Origin: an uncultured Verrucomicrobiota bacterium
GTDB lineage: Bacteria; Verrucomicrobiota; Kiritimatiellia; RFP12; UBA1067
Direction: 5' to 3'
DNA: 6,144 bases
Assembly: GCA_947305585.1 (NCBI GenBank)
Contig: CAMZDY010000063.1
Coordinates: forward strand, 1-6,144
Numbering within the stretch: the first letter of the stretch is position 1; each line of letters starts with the position of its first letter. The notes under the pieces were generated by a model. It was not told the DNA's origin. It saw only the letters and a list, made by a program, of their open reading frames with translations, and searched no databases. Positions 1-5,601 of this stretch are shown piece after piece. A program made the position numbers and the translations under genes.

Positions 1-546
1 GTCGTCGAGCTTGGCGTCTTCGAGATTGTTCTGGGCGAAATCCTGCGCGTCGCGGATGGCGGCGAGGAGACGGTCCTCGGCGGCCTGCGCCACTTCGGCC
101 GGAGACTTGCACGCGAGGAGGTCTTTGCCGGCGAGCGGGTCGGCGTGGAGACGACGGCGCACTTCGAGCTGCATTTCGTCGGAGAGCTCGAGCATCTTGG
201 GGTGGGTGTCGAGCTGACGGTTCACTTCGCCGATGTAGCGGTTGCGACGGATCGTGGCGAGACTGGAGAGCGTGGCTTTGACGTCGCAGGCGCGCAGCGA
301 CTTGTGCAACTGGTTGCGCGAGCCCACGATCGTGTCGAACGCATGGACGCCCAAGGCGCCGTACTCGTGCTCGAGGGCGTCCTTGAAAGCCGTCATCACG
401 GCGTCGTTGGCCTTCTTGCCGGACGAGAAAAAGTAGTTGCCGAGCCGCGCGGTGGCGTCCGCGCCCTGGCCCTGGAGCTTGATGTCGCGCGAGGTGATGA
501 AGGCCGAATCGGCCACGCGCCGGAAGATGGAAAGATCGATGGGCAT
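1..546 (-). CDS. Unrecognised protein, possible T3SS substrate (3' end missing)
   Basis: The frame is open from an ATG at 546 to the left edge, giving 182 residues with no stop, so the C-terminus lies outside the window. A strong Shine-Dalgarno, GGAAGGAG, sits 7 nt upstream. The protein starts MPIDLSIFRRVADSAF and looks soluble and mainly helical, with many charged residues, no membrane segment and no classical signal peptide. Visible stretches include RLGNYFFSSGKKAND near residue 35 and TIRRNRYIGEVNRQLDTHP near residue 100. I do not recognise the family. It is the last visible gene of the operon, 31 nt after the chaperone gene. Secretion chaperones are often encoded beside their cargo, so a secreted effector or translocation-related protein is a reasonable inference, but nothing in the sequence proves secretion. 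The coding call is strong; the role is open. Confidence 0.8.
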   Translation of the reverse strand, partial: MPIDLSIFRRVADSAFITSRDIKLQGQGADATARLGNYFFSSGKKANDAVMTAFKDALEHEYGALGVHAFDTIVGSRNQLHKSLRACDVKATLSSLATIRRNRYIGEVNRQLDTHPKMLELSDEMQLEVRRRLHADPLAGKDLLACKSPAEVAQAAEDRLLAAIRDAQDFAQNNLEDAKLDD

Positions 547-553
547 GGCTTAG

Positions 554-561
554 CTCCTTCC
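554..561 (-). promoter_or_regulatory. Ribosome binding site of the unknown gene at 546
   Basis: On the minus strand this reads GGAAGGAG, 7 nt before the ATG at 546. It is one of the strongest Shine-Dalgarno matches in the window and fixes the start of an otherwise unrecognised gene. Confidence 0.75.
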
Positions 562-577
562 TTATTGGCTGGTGATG

Positions 578-1048
578 TCAGACGTGGATGATGTTATGAT
601 CGGGCTCCGGCGCGCCGGACTCCGCTTCGGGCAGGGAATCGCCCGCCAGGATGCGCTCGCGCCAGATGTCGCAGAGCTGCAGTATCTTTTCGAGCGTGGT
701 GGTGAACTCGTCCACGTCGTTCCGGATTAGTTCGAAATCGAAGAAGTAGTTGTAGACTACGGTGCCGGTTTCCGGCTCCAGGGCGAAAAAGCCGCCGGCC
801 GTGTCCCGTCCGAAGAGTCCGCCCGCGAGGAGATCGCGATAGACGCTGGCGGGGGCGTCGGACGGGAGCTGGACGAGCTCGATGAAGCACAGCACCTTGC
901 CGGTGCGCTCCACGAACTGCAGATTGAGCGTGTAGCGTCCGTCGATATCGAGCGAGACGAGTCCGTCCTCGTCGGCGGAAAAAGCTTCGATGCCGGATTC
1001 CTTGCGAACCTCGGCGAGAAAAGTGCGGAATTCTTCGAGTGTGGTCAT
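578..1048 (-). CDS. CesT-family type III secretion chaperone
   Basis: This 156-residue acidic protein has the look of the Tir-chaperone (CesT) family, small cytoplasmic dimers that bind the N-terminal region of T3SS substrates and bring them to the export machinery. The family pattern is visible: an N-terminal helix (about residues 3-18), beta strands around 30-60 (LVSLDIDGRYTLNLQFV, then KVLCFIELVQLP), a helix with RDLLAGGLFG at 71-80, the typical GGFFALEPETGTVVYNY strand pair at 85-101, and a C-terminal helix at about 112-133. The last 20 residues (EAESGAPEPDHNIIHV) extend past the fold. The ATG at 1048 has GGAGA 7 nt upstream. The gene lies 13 nt after the 88-residue gene and 31 nt before the unknown gene at 546; either neighbour could be its cargo. 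Family is inferred from pattern and context, with no alignment done. Cargo is unknown. Confidence 0.85.
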   Translation of the reverse strand: MTTLEEFRTFLAEVRKESGIEAFSADEDGLVSLDIDGRYTLNLQFVERTGKVLCFIELVQLPSDAPASVYRDLLAGGLFGRDTAGGFFALEPETGTVVYNYFFDFELIRNDVDEFTTTLEKILQLCDIWRERILAGDSLPEAESGAPEPDHNIIHV

Positions 1049-1061
1049 GGCATGGTCTCCA

Positions 1062-1328
1062 TTAGGTGAAATCGGGCATGGGCGGGGGCGGCAGGTTGAA
1101 CGCCTTGGCGACGAGGGCGCCGAGATCGTCGTCGCGGGAAAATGCGCTTTCGGGCACGTCCAACACCGGCTCGCTCTTGGCGAGCAGGTCCAGCTCGGAG
1201 GTGCGCACGCCGAGTTGGGACGCGGTCTTGGCCGACGCCACCTCCTTCTGTCCGGACGCAGCCTGCGCCTGCAGGGAGGCGAAGTCGCGTCCGATACCGA
1301 AATTGTTGCCGTTCAAATTGATTTCCAT
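1062..1328 (-). CDS. Small 88-residue protein, candidate T3SS substrate or secreted regulator
   Basis: An ATG at 1328 is preceded by AGGAGA at 5 nt spacing, and the frame ends with TAA at 1062. The 88-residue product starts MEINLNGNNFGIG, has an alanine/serine/glutamine-rich middle (about residues 16-40) and ends in an acidic helix followed by the proline-rich tail FNLPPPPMPDFT (77-88). No membrane segment, signal peptide or known domain is visible. The N-terminus is Asn-, Gly- and Ser-rich and probably disordered, which suits a T3SS signal but does not prove one. Its length resembles needle (SctF) or inner-rod subunits, but it lacks the proline turn between two helices seen in needle proteins, so I do not call it that. 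It lies 42 nt after the sigma factor and 13 nt before the CesT-type chaperone, making it a candidate chaperone cargo or secreted regulator. Function is unknown. Confidence 0.72.
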   Translation of the reverse strand: MEINLNGNNFGIGRDFASLQAQAASGQKEVASAKTASQLGVRTSELDLLAKSEPVLDVPESAFSRDDDLGALVAKAFNLPPPPMPDFT

Positions 1329-1333
1329 GAGAT

Positions 1334-1339
1334 TCTCCT
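1334..1339 (-). promoter_or_regulatory. Ribosome binding site of the 88-residue gene
   Basis: The minus strand reads AGGAGA, 5 nt before the ATG at 1328. It supports this small frame as a genuinely translated gene and selects the start. Confidence 0.7.
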
Positions 1340-1370
1340 AAATGGTTTCAACCTGTCTACACGCGGGCGA

Positions 1371-1907
1371 TCAAAAGGTTACACGCAAATCGGCCAGAAT
1401 TTCGCGCAGCTTCTCCTTGGCGCGGAAAATGCGCACTTTCACGAGATTTTCGCTCACTCCGGTCTGATTGGCGATCTCGCGGATGGAGAGTTCGCCCACC
1501 TGGAAGAGCGTGTAGGCCTCGCGCAGGATGGGGGGCAGCTTGCCGAACGCCTCGTTGAGACGCTTGCGCAGATACTCCGCGTCGGAGGCGAGCGTGGCCG
1601 GCGGCGGAACCGTCTGGGGCTCGGCGGGACGGGGCAGGTCGGAATCGGCATCGTCCGGATCGCGGATTTCGCCCACCAGCACGAGGCGGGCATTGTCCCT
1701 CGCCAGGTTTTTGCGCAAATTGCGCGCGATGGTGAAGGCGAGTCCCGACACCGCGGACGGGTCGTCGTGCAAATCGTCGCGCATCTTCCAGAGTTTCAGG
1801 AAGGTGTTCTGCACGATATCGCACGCATCGTGATAGTCGCTGCCGGAGGAGACGAGGTAGTTCGTCAACTTCGGCGCGATGGCGTTGTAATGTTCTGCGA
1901 TAGTCAT
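1371..1907 (-). CDS. ECF-type RNA polymerase sigma factor in the T3SS operon
   Basis: This 178-residue protein has the two-domain layout of group 4 (ECF) sigma factors and lacks region 3. Region 2 spans about residues 12-76, with the core-binding helix DACDIVQNTFLKLWK (27-41) and the -10 recognition part AFTIARNLRKNLARDNAR (57-74). A linker rich in Asp and Pro follows (about 78-108). Region 4, which contacts the -35 element, covers about 113-172 and includes LPPILREAYTLF and the helix-turn-helix LSIREIANQTGVSENLVKVRIFRAKEKL (shown here in two parts: LSIREIANQTGVSEN, then LVKVRIFRAKEKL). The ATG at 1907 overlaps the sctU stop by 4 nt (ATGA) and has GGAG 5 nt upstream; a start at 1976 inside sctU is less likely. 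Co-transcription and likely translational coupling suggest it controls T3SS or substrate genes, as the ECF factor HrpL does in Pseudomonas syringae. No anti-sigma membrane protein follows it. Targets are not visible. Confidence 0.9.
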   Translation of the reverse strand: MTIAEHYNAIAPKLTNYLVSSGSDYHDACDIVQNTFLKLWKMRDDLHDDPSAVSGLAFTIARNLRKNLARDNARLVLVGEIRDPDDADSDLPRPAEPQTVPPPATLASDAEYLRKRLNEAFGKLPPILREAYTLFQVGELSIREIANQTGVSENLVKVRIFRAKEKLREILADLRVTF

Positions 1908-3004
1908 AACGTCTCCAATTGCACGGAGTCGAGCTCCGCCTCCTCCTTGCGGGCGTCTTCGAGCCGCTTGGCCCATTTGAGCACTTCGGCCACGGGCTCG
2001 AGGAAGTCTTCGGGCACGAAATCTTCAAGGCGGCCCTGGGCGTAGAGCGACCGGGCGAGCGGCACGTCCTCCATGATGGGGATGCCTTCGGCGAGGGCGG
2101 TTTCGCGGATGATTTTGGCCGTGCGGTCGGCCCCCATGACGACGATGCGCGGCAAGGGGTATTCGTCGGCCCGGTAGCGGATGCCCACCGAGATATGCGT
2201 GGGGTTGGTGACGACCACGCTGGCCTGCTTGGTGGCTTTGACGGGGTCGGGTCCGTTCAGGATCTCGTCGCGGAACTGGCGCTGGGCCTGCTTGACTTCG
2301 GCCGAGCCTTCCATTTCCTTGTACTCGCGCTTGACCTCGTCCTTCGTCATCATCATTTCCTTGAGGAAGTTCTTGCCCTGGAAGAGGCGGTCGATGACGG
2401 CGATGACGATGTAGCCGAAGGCGGTGTAGACGGCGAGGCGCTTGAGCATGAGTTTGAGACTGGGGAAGACGTCGTCGATCGTGCCGTAGCACATGGTGAG
2501 GAGTTCCGGCACGCTCGCGAGGATGATCTTGTAGATGAGGTAGCCGAGGAAGCTCACCTTGACCACGTTCTTGAGGAACTCGAACAGGTTCTTCTTGGAG
2601 AAGATCTTCTTGGCGCCCTCGACGGGGTTCAGTTTCTCCAGCTTGGGGATGATGGGCTCGAAAGTGAAGAGGAAGCCGATCTGCGCCACGTTGGCCGCGA
2701 TGCCGATGACGGCGGCGATGAAGACGAAGATGAACGAATGCTTGAAGATCATCATCACCGCGAGACCGATGGCGGGACGGGTGGCCTCGAAGGGATCGCC
2801 GCCCATGCGGTCGCCCAGGTAGTCGAGGAGGATGGAGGCGTCGTCCACCAAGGCGACTCCCATCCAGCCGAGGAGCACGAAGAGGACGATGAGGATGGCC
2901 GTCGAGACGATGTCTTTCGAAGTGCACACCTGACCCTTCTCGCGCGCATCGCGGAGTTTCTTCTGGGTGGGCATTTCGGTCTTCTCGCCGGAACTCTCAG
3001 CCAC
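1904..3004 (-). CDS. sctU: SctU, autoproteolytic substrate-specificity switch of the T3SS
   Basis: SctU (FlhB/YscU family) sits at the export gate in the inner membrane and switches export from needle subunits to later substrates. The 366-residue length is normal. The N-terminus SGEKTEMPTQKKLRDAREKG (5-24) is the family signature. Hydrophobic segments lie near 33-53, 78-110, 145-170 and 188-206. The cytoplasmic linker has KDEVKREYKEMEGS (221-234), and the cleavage motif NPTH is at 267-270, with self-cleavage expected between Asn267 and Pro268. The C-terminal domain continues with HISVGIRY and VMGAD and ends in a charged tail. The start is GTG at 3004: it matches the family N-terminus and has the strong Shine-Dalgarno GAGGAGG 7 nt upstream. 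It overlaps sctT by 8 nt and the sigma gene by 4 nt. Flagellar FlhB is a paralogue, but the CesT-like chaperone in the same operon favours an injectisome. Confidence 0.97.
   Translation of the reverse strand: MAESSGEKTEMPTQKKLRDAREKGQVCTSKDIVSTAILIVLFVLLGWMGVALVDDASILLDYLGDRMGGDPFEATRPAIGLAVMMIFKHSFIFVFIAAVIGIAANVAQIGFLFTFEPIIPKLEKLNPVEGAKKIFSKKNLFEFLKNVVKVSFLGYLIYKIILASVPELLTMCYGTIDDVFPSLKLMLKRLAVYTAFGYIVIAVIDRLFQGKNFLKEMMMTKDEVKREYKEMEGSAEVKQAQRQFRDEILNGPDPVKATKQASVVVTNPTHISVGIRYRADEYPLPRIVVMGADRTAKIIRETALAEGIPIMEDVPLARSLYAQGRLEDFVPEDFLEPVAEVLKWAKRLEDARKEEAELDSVQLETL
1913..1916 (-). promoter_or_regulatory. Ribosome binding site of the sigma factor, inside sctU
   Basis: The minus strand reads GGAG, extended to GGAGAC, 5 nt before the ATG at 1907. 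It lies within the last codons of sctU and supports the start at the ATGA overlap over the upstream start at 1976. Confidence 0.7.
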
Positions 3005-3776
3005 CGATGAGCCTCCTCACGGGATCGAGGATGGCCCCCTCGCGGGTGTACATGAGCATGTCCATGATGAACGGGAGGTACGCGATCAGCATCGCCACGC
3101 CGAGGGCGGACTTGACCGGCATCGAGAGGAAGAACACGTTGAGCTGCGGCGCGGTGCGGTTGACGAAGCCGAGGCCGAGCGTGGCGAGGAACATCACGAT
3201 GATGGCCGGGGCGGCGATGACGACGGTAGTCTTGAGCATGGCGTCGAGGGTGCCGAGAATCTGCACCGGGGCGTCGGGGGCGAAGGCGAAGTCCGCGAAG
3301 ACCGGCCACACGGAGTAGCTCCGGTAGAGGGCGCCCAGCACGAGAAGGATGGCGCCGGAGGTGAAGAAGATGGTGGAGACGATCTGGGTGAAGAAGATGC
3401 CGGTGGTGGAGACCTGCGAGCCGGCGAGGGGCGAATACACCTCGCCCATCGTGGCGCCGCGTTGGTTGTCGATGAAGTTGCCCACGTTCTCCGCCACCCA
3501 GAAGGGAATGGCCGCGAAGAAGCCGAGGAGAAAACCGATGAGCGCCTCCTTGAGCGCCGCCACGCCGAACAGGAGGAGACTCGGCTCGCCCGGAGGCATG
3601 GCCGCGTGGACGAGCGGGATGGCGACGAAGGCGAAGGCGAGCGAGGCCGCGCGACGGGCCACGCCCGGGATCATCGAATCGGTGAGGGCCGGACAGACCG
3701 CGAAGGCGCCCATCACCCGGGCCATCGCGAGCACGGCGGCCAGGATCCAACGGTGCAACTCGGGGTAGGTAATCAC
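2997..3776 (-). CDS. sctT: SctT, export-gate membrane protein of the T3SS
   Basis: SctT (FliR/YscT/SpaR family) is a polytopic inner-membrane protein that joins SctR and SctS in the export gate. The 259-residue length is typical. Hydrophobic segments fall near residues 11-29, 43-60, 68-92, 124-150, 180-203 and 222-243. Family motifs are visible: LKEALIGFLLGFF (75-87), ENVGNFIDNQRGATMGEVYSPL (about 96-117, here the key residues are Ile102, Asp103, Gln105, Arg106 and Gly107), and NRTAPQLNVFFLSMPVKSALG (206-226, key Pro210, Asn213, Pro220 and Gly226). The likely start is GTG at 3776, which forms a GTGA overlap with the sctS stop. No Shine-Dalgarno precedes it, so translation probably depends on ribosomes finishing sctS. 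The frame is open further upstream, to 4004, but that part is antisense-free overlap with sctS in another frame and does not resemble SctT. Confidence 0.95.
   Translation of the reverse strand: MITYPELHRWILAAVLAMARVMGAFAVCPALTDSMIPGVARRAASLAFAFVAIPLVHAAMPPGEPSLLLFGVAALKEALIGFLLGFFAAIPFWVAENVGNFIDNQRGATMGEVYSPLAGSQVSTTGIFFTQIVSTIFFTSGAILLVLGALYRSYSVWPVFADFAFAPDAPVQILGTLDAMLKTTVVIAAPAIIVMFLATLGLGFVNRTAPQLNVFFLSMPVKSALGVAMLIAYLPFIMDMLMYTREGAILDPVRRLIGG
3012..3018 (-). promoter_or_regulatory. Ribosome binding site fixing the GTG start of sctU
   Basis: The minus strand reads GAGGAGG, 7 nt before the GTG at 3004 and inside the end of sctT. It decides the non-ATG start of sctU. Confidence 0.8.
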
Positions 3777-4039
3777 CGGAGCAGCGCGAAGTGGCTGAAG
3801 ATATCCTGGGTGTAGAGGAGGAGCGACGAGCCCATCCACGACGCGCAGGCGAGGAGCGTGAGCGAAATGGCGATCAGCTTCACGGCGAAGCCGAGCGTCT
3901 GTTCCTGGATCTGCGTGAGCGCCTGCAGGAGCGAGACGATGATGCCGATCACGGTGGCCACCACGATGGGGATGAGCGACAGCCTCAACACGATGATGAG
4001 GCACATCTTGGCGTAATCGAGAATCTGCGCCTGGCTCAT
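3773..4039 (-). CDS. sctS: SctS, small export-gate membrane protein of the T3SS
   Basis: SctS (FliQ/YscS family) is a two-helix inner-membrane hairpin protein that wraps the SctR-SctT core of the export gate. The 88-residue product has the expected layout: a short N-terminal helix MSQAQILDYAKMCL, a first hydrophobic helix at about 12-40 (including PIVVATVIGIIVSLLQA), the polar loop TQIQEQTLGF at 42-51, which is the strongest family signature, and a second hydrophobic helix at about 52-76, ending in SHFALLR. The ATG at 4039 overlaps the sctR stop as ATGA. A moderate Shine-Dalgarno, GAGAGGG (4048-4054), is 8 nt upstream. A longer frame reaching to 4507 runs through sctR and has no family resemblance, so I reject that start. 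Confidence 0.96.
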   Translation of the reverse strand: MSQAQILDYAKMCLIIVLRLSLIPIVVATVIGIIVSLLQALTQIQEQTLGFAVKLIAISLTLLACASWMGSSLLLYTQDIFSHFALLR

Positions 4040-4725
4040 AGCACGTACCCTCTCACGAGACCTTGGATGAGGAGCGTCCAGCCGTTGACCATCACGAAGA
4101 GGAGCAGCTTGAACGGCAGGGAGATCGTGACCGGCGAAACCATCATCATGCCCATCGCGAGGAGGATGTTGGAGACGATGATGTCGATGGCGATGAAAGG
4201 TAGATACACGAGAAAGCCGATCTGGAACGCTTTGGTGAGCTCCGACACGCAGAACGAGGGGAGCAGAATGAAGTAGCTTTCGGGATCGACCGAGGCCGGT
4301 TCGCCGTCCTTGGCCCACAGCGTTTCGGCCGTGTGCACGAAGAAGGCACGTTCGCGCGGCGAGGTGCGGTCGGAAAGGAACTTGCGGAACGGTTCGGCCG
4401 CCTTGGCCACGGCATCGGTTTCGAACCAACGCTCGCCCGTTTCGCCGGGGGCCGACTGGACGGACGCTTGCGGGGTCTTGGCCAGCTCCTCCTTGGCGAT
4501 GCTCCACGATTCGCCCGCGATCGGCGCCATGATGTAGAAGGTGAGAATCATCGCGAGCGCGTTGATCACCATGTTGGGCGGGATGGACTGGATGCCGAGC
4601 GCGTTGCGGATGAGCGACATCACCACCACGATCTTGAGGTAGCTCGTGGCGATCATCGCCAGGAACGGCAGAAGCGAAAGTCCGATGAAAAGGACTATGA
4701 GCGAAAACGGGTCGGTCTGGAACAT
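4036..4725 (-). CDS. sctR: SctR, export-gate membrane protein of the T3SS
   Basis: SctR (FliP/YscR/SpaP family) forms the pentameric core of the export gate. The 229-residue length is typical for the injectisome form. The first helix is at about 8-28, followed by the signature SYLKIVVVMSLIRNALGIQ (28-46) and SIPPNMVINALAMILTFYIM (47-66). A polar loop rich in charged residues spans about 70-150. The second conserved block has FILLPSFCVSELTKAFQIGF (152-171), then LPFIAIDIIVSNILLAMGMM (175-194) and VSPVTISLPFKLLLFV (196-211). It starts directly with a membrane helix and has no cleavable signal peptide, unlike many flagellar FliP proteins. The ATG at 4725 has AAGGAG 9 nt upstream, fused to the sctQ stop (AAGGAGTAA). 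It overlaps sctS by 4 nt. Confidence 0.97.
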   Translation of the reverse strand: MFQTDPFSLIVLFIGLSLLPFLAMIATSYLKIVVVMSLIRNALGIQSIPPNMVINALAMILTFYIMAPIAGESWSIAKEELAKTPQASVQSAPGETGERWFETDAVAKAAEPFRKFLSDRTSPRERAFFVHTAETLWAKDGEPASVDPESYFILLPSFCVSELTKAFQIGFLVYLPFIAIDIIVSNILLAMGMMMVSPVTISLPFKLLLFVMVNGWTLLIQGLVRGYVL

Positions 4726-4731
4726 GGCGGC

Positions 4732-5601
4732 TTACTCCTTCGTTTCGACGACGAACGCGAACTGGTCGCCCACCCGGCCCAAGCGGCCCTGCGCCACGAG
4801 CTTGCCCTGCCGGACGAGTTTGAGCTGCGCGTTTTCGGCCGGACCGGAGGCGGACAAGGCGCCGTCCAGCAGTTCACCCAAAGTGACGGTAGCGGGTTCG
4901 GCCGGGAAAACCCTCACGCGACCATCTTCCGCAAAGGCCTCCACTCCGCCCGAGACTGCGGCGAAGCGTCCGTCCACCACCACCCGGGGGGCGATGGTGC
5001 CGATTTCCGGGAGGAGGAGCGCATCGCCGGGCGCGAGCGAGGCTAGGTCGGCATCGGACAGGGCGAAGGCGTCGTATTCGGCTTGGGCGGGAAGCGGAGC
5101 GGAGCGGACACAGTCGCTCGCGAGATCGAGATTGCGCAACACGCCGAGCGCGCCGGTGATGGTGGCGCTGCGGGTGACGGCGAACGTAAGATCGTCCGTC
5201 TGGAACGCGATCATGGCGGACGGGTCGGGGGCGGACGGGGCGAGGCCCACGATTTTCAGCTGACGGCGAATCGCGTTTTCCAGCATCTGCAATAGCTGTC
5301 CGCACTCGCGCTCCACAAGCGACAGCACGATGGCGTCCGGCACTTCGGGGAGCGAGTCCCAGAGTTTGTCGAGCTCAGGGAAGCGAGGGGACCTCGCGAT
5401 CGAAAGCGTATGCGGCTCGTCGCCGAACGAGATCGAGAGCGACAGCATTTGCGAGACGGCTGGCGCGATGTCGGCCCGGCGGAGCGTGCGGGTTTCCTCG
5501 CCCAGGCGGCAGGCTGCGGCGAAGGCGGGAGAATCGACGATTTCGCCGGGCGAGAGATTCTTCCATTGCGGAAGCGCGGAAACGATTTCAAGCGGTTTCA
5601 T
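4732..5601 (-). CDS. sctQ: SctQ, sorting-platform (C-ring) protein of the T3SS
   Basis: SctQ (YscQ/SpaO family, related to flagellar FliM/FliN) builds the cytoplasmic sorting platform that receives chaperone-substrate complexes below the export gate. The identification rests on position directly before sctR and on two degenerate SPOA-like segments. The first is around residues 136-217, with LASLAPGDALLLPEIG and PRVVVDGRFAAVSG. The second is at about 234-285, with VTLGELLDGAL, LKLVRQGKLVAQGRLGRVGD and FAFVVE. The N-terminal part (1-130) is variable in this family. At 289 residues it is in the usual range. The ATG at 5601 has AAAGGAAA about 5-7 nt upstream and overlaps the sctP stop by 14 nt. 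An alternative start at 5661 would add a tryptophan-rich stretch lying entirely over sctP and is unlikely. A possible internal start at 4917 would give a separate C-terminal SPOA product. Confidence 0.88.
   Translation of the reverse strand: MKPLEIVSALPQWKNLSPGEIVDSPAFAAACRLGEETRTLRRADIAPAVSQMLSLSISFGDEPHTLSIARSPRFPELDKLWDSLPEVPDAIVLSLVERECGQLLQMLENAIRRQLKIVGLAPSAPDPSAMIAFQTDDLTFAVTRSATITGALGVLRNLDLASDCVRSAPLPAQAEYDAFALSDADLASLAPGDALLLPEIGTIAPRVVVDGRFAAVSGGVEAFAEDGRVRVFPAEPATVTLGELLDGALSASGPAENAQLKLVRQGKLVAQGRLGRVGDQFAFVVETKE
4735..4740 (-). promoter_or_regulatory. Ribosome binding site of sctR, embedded in the end of sctQ
   Basis: The minus strand reads AAGGAG followed directly by the TAA stop of sctQ, with 9 nt from the end of AAGGAG to the ATG at 4725. 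Terminating sctQ ribosomes land on this site, which favours reinitiation at sctR. Confidence 0.75.

Noticed and set aside
145..591. Plus-strand 148-codon frame at the left edge
   Set aside because: The minus-strand frame here has a strong ribosome binding site, natural composition and operon context; the plus-strand one has none of these.
1344..1353. Short inverted repeat (GGTTGAAACC on the minus strand) in the 42-nt gap after the sigma gene, with a GAAACC resembling an ECF -35 element
   Set aside because: The arms are only four bases, there is no T-run for a terminator and no matching -10 element at the right distance.
1908..1976. Upstream start for the sigma factor at 1976
   Set aside because: It adds an Arg/Gly-rich extension read out of frame from sctU; the ATG at 1907 has a ribosome binding site and the ATGA coupling.
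990..2045. A 351-codon open frame on the plus strand opposite the chaperone, small gene and sigma gene
   Set aside because: It covers three well-supported minus-strand genes and their ribosome binding sites and has no recognisable domain.
1919..3010. A 363-codon open frame on the plus strand opposite sctU
   Set aside because: It mirrors sctU almost exactly, has an unnatural composition (Asp, Glu, His, Gly-rich) and resembles no protein; it is an antisense shadow of GC-rich codon use.
2967..3815. Plus-strand open frame opposite sctT
   Set aside because: Extreme Glu/His/Arg/Gly composition expected from the antisense of a membrane protein gene; sctT itself is unmistakable.
2997..4725. Assignment of the sctRSTU-like genes to a flagellar fliPQR-flhB cluster
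   Set aside because: SctR lacks a signal peptide, an SctP/SctQ pair precedes it, and a CesT-type chaperone follows; no flagellar gene is seen.
4333..5046. Plus-strand 237-codon frame opposite sctR and sctQ
   Set aside because: Overlaps two T3SS genes in antisense, with His/Arg/Gly-rich low-quality composition.
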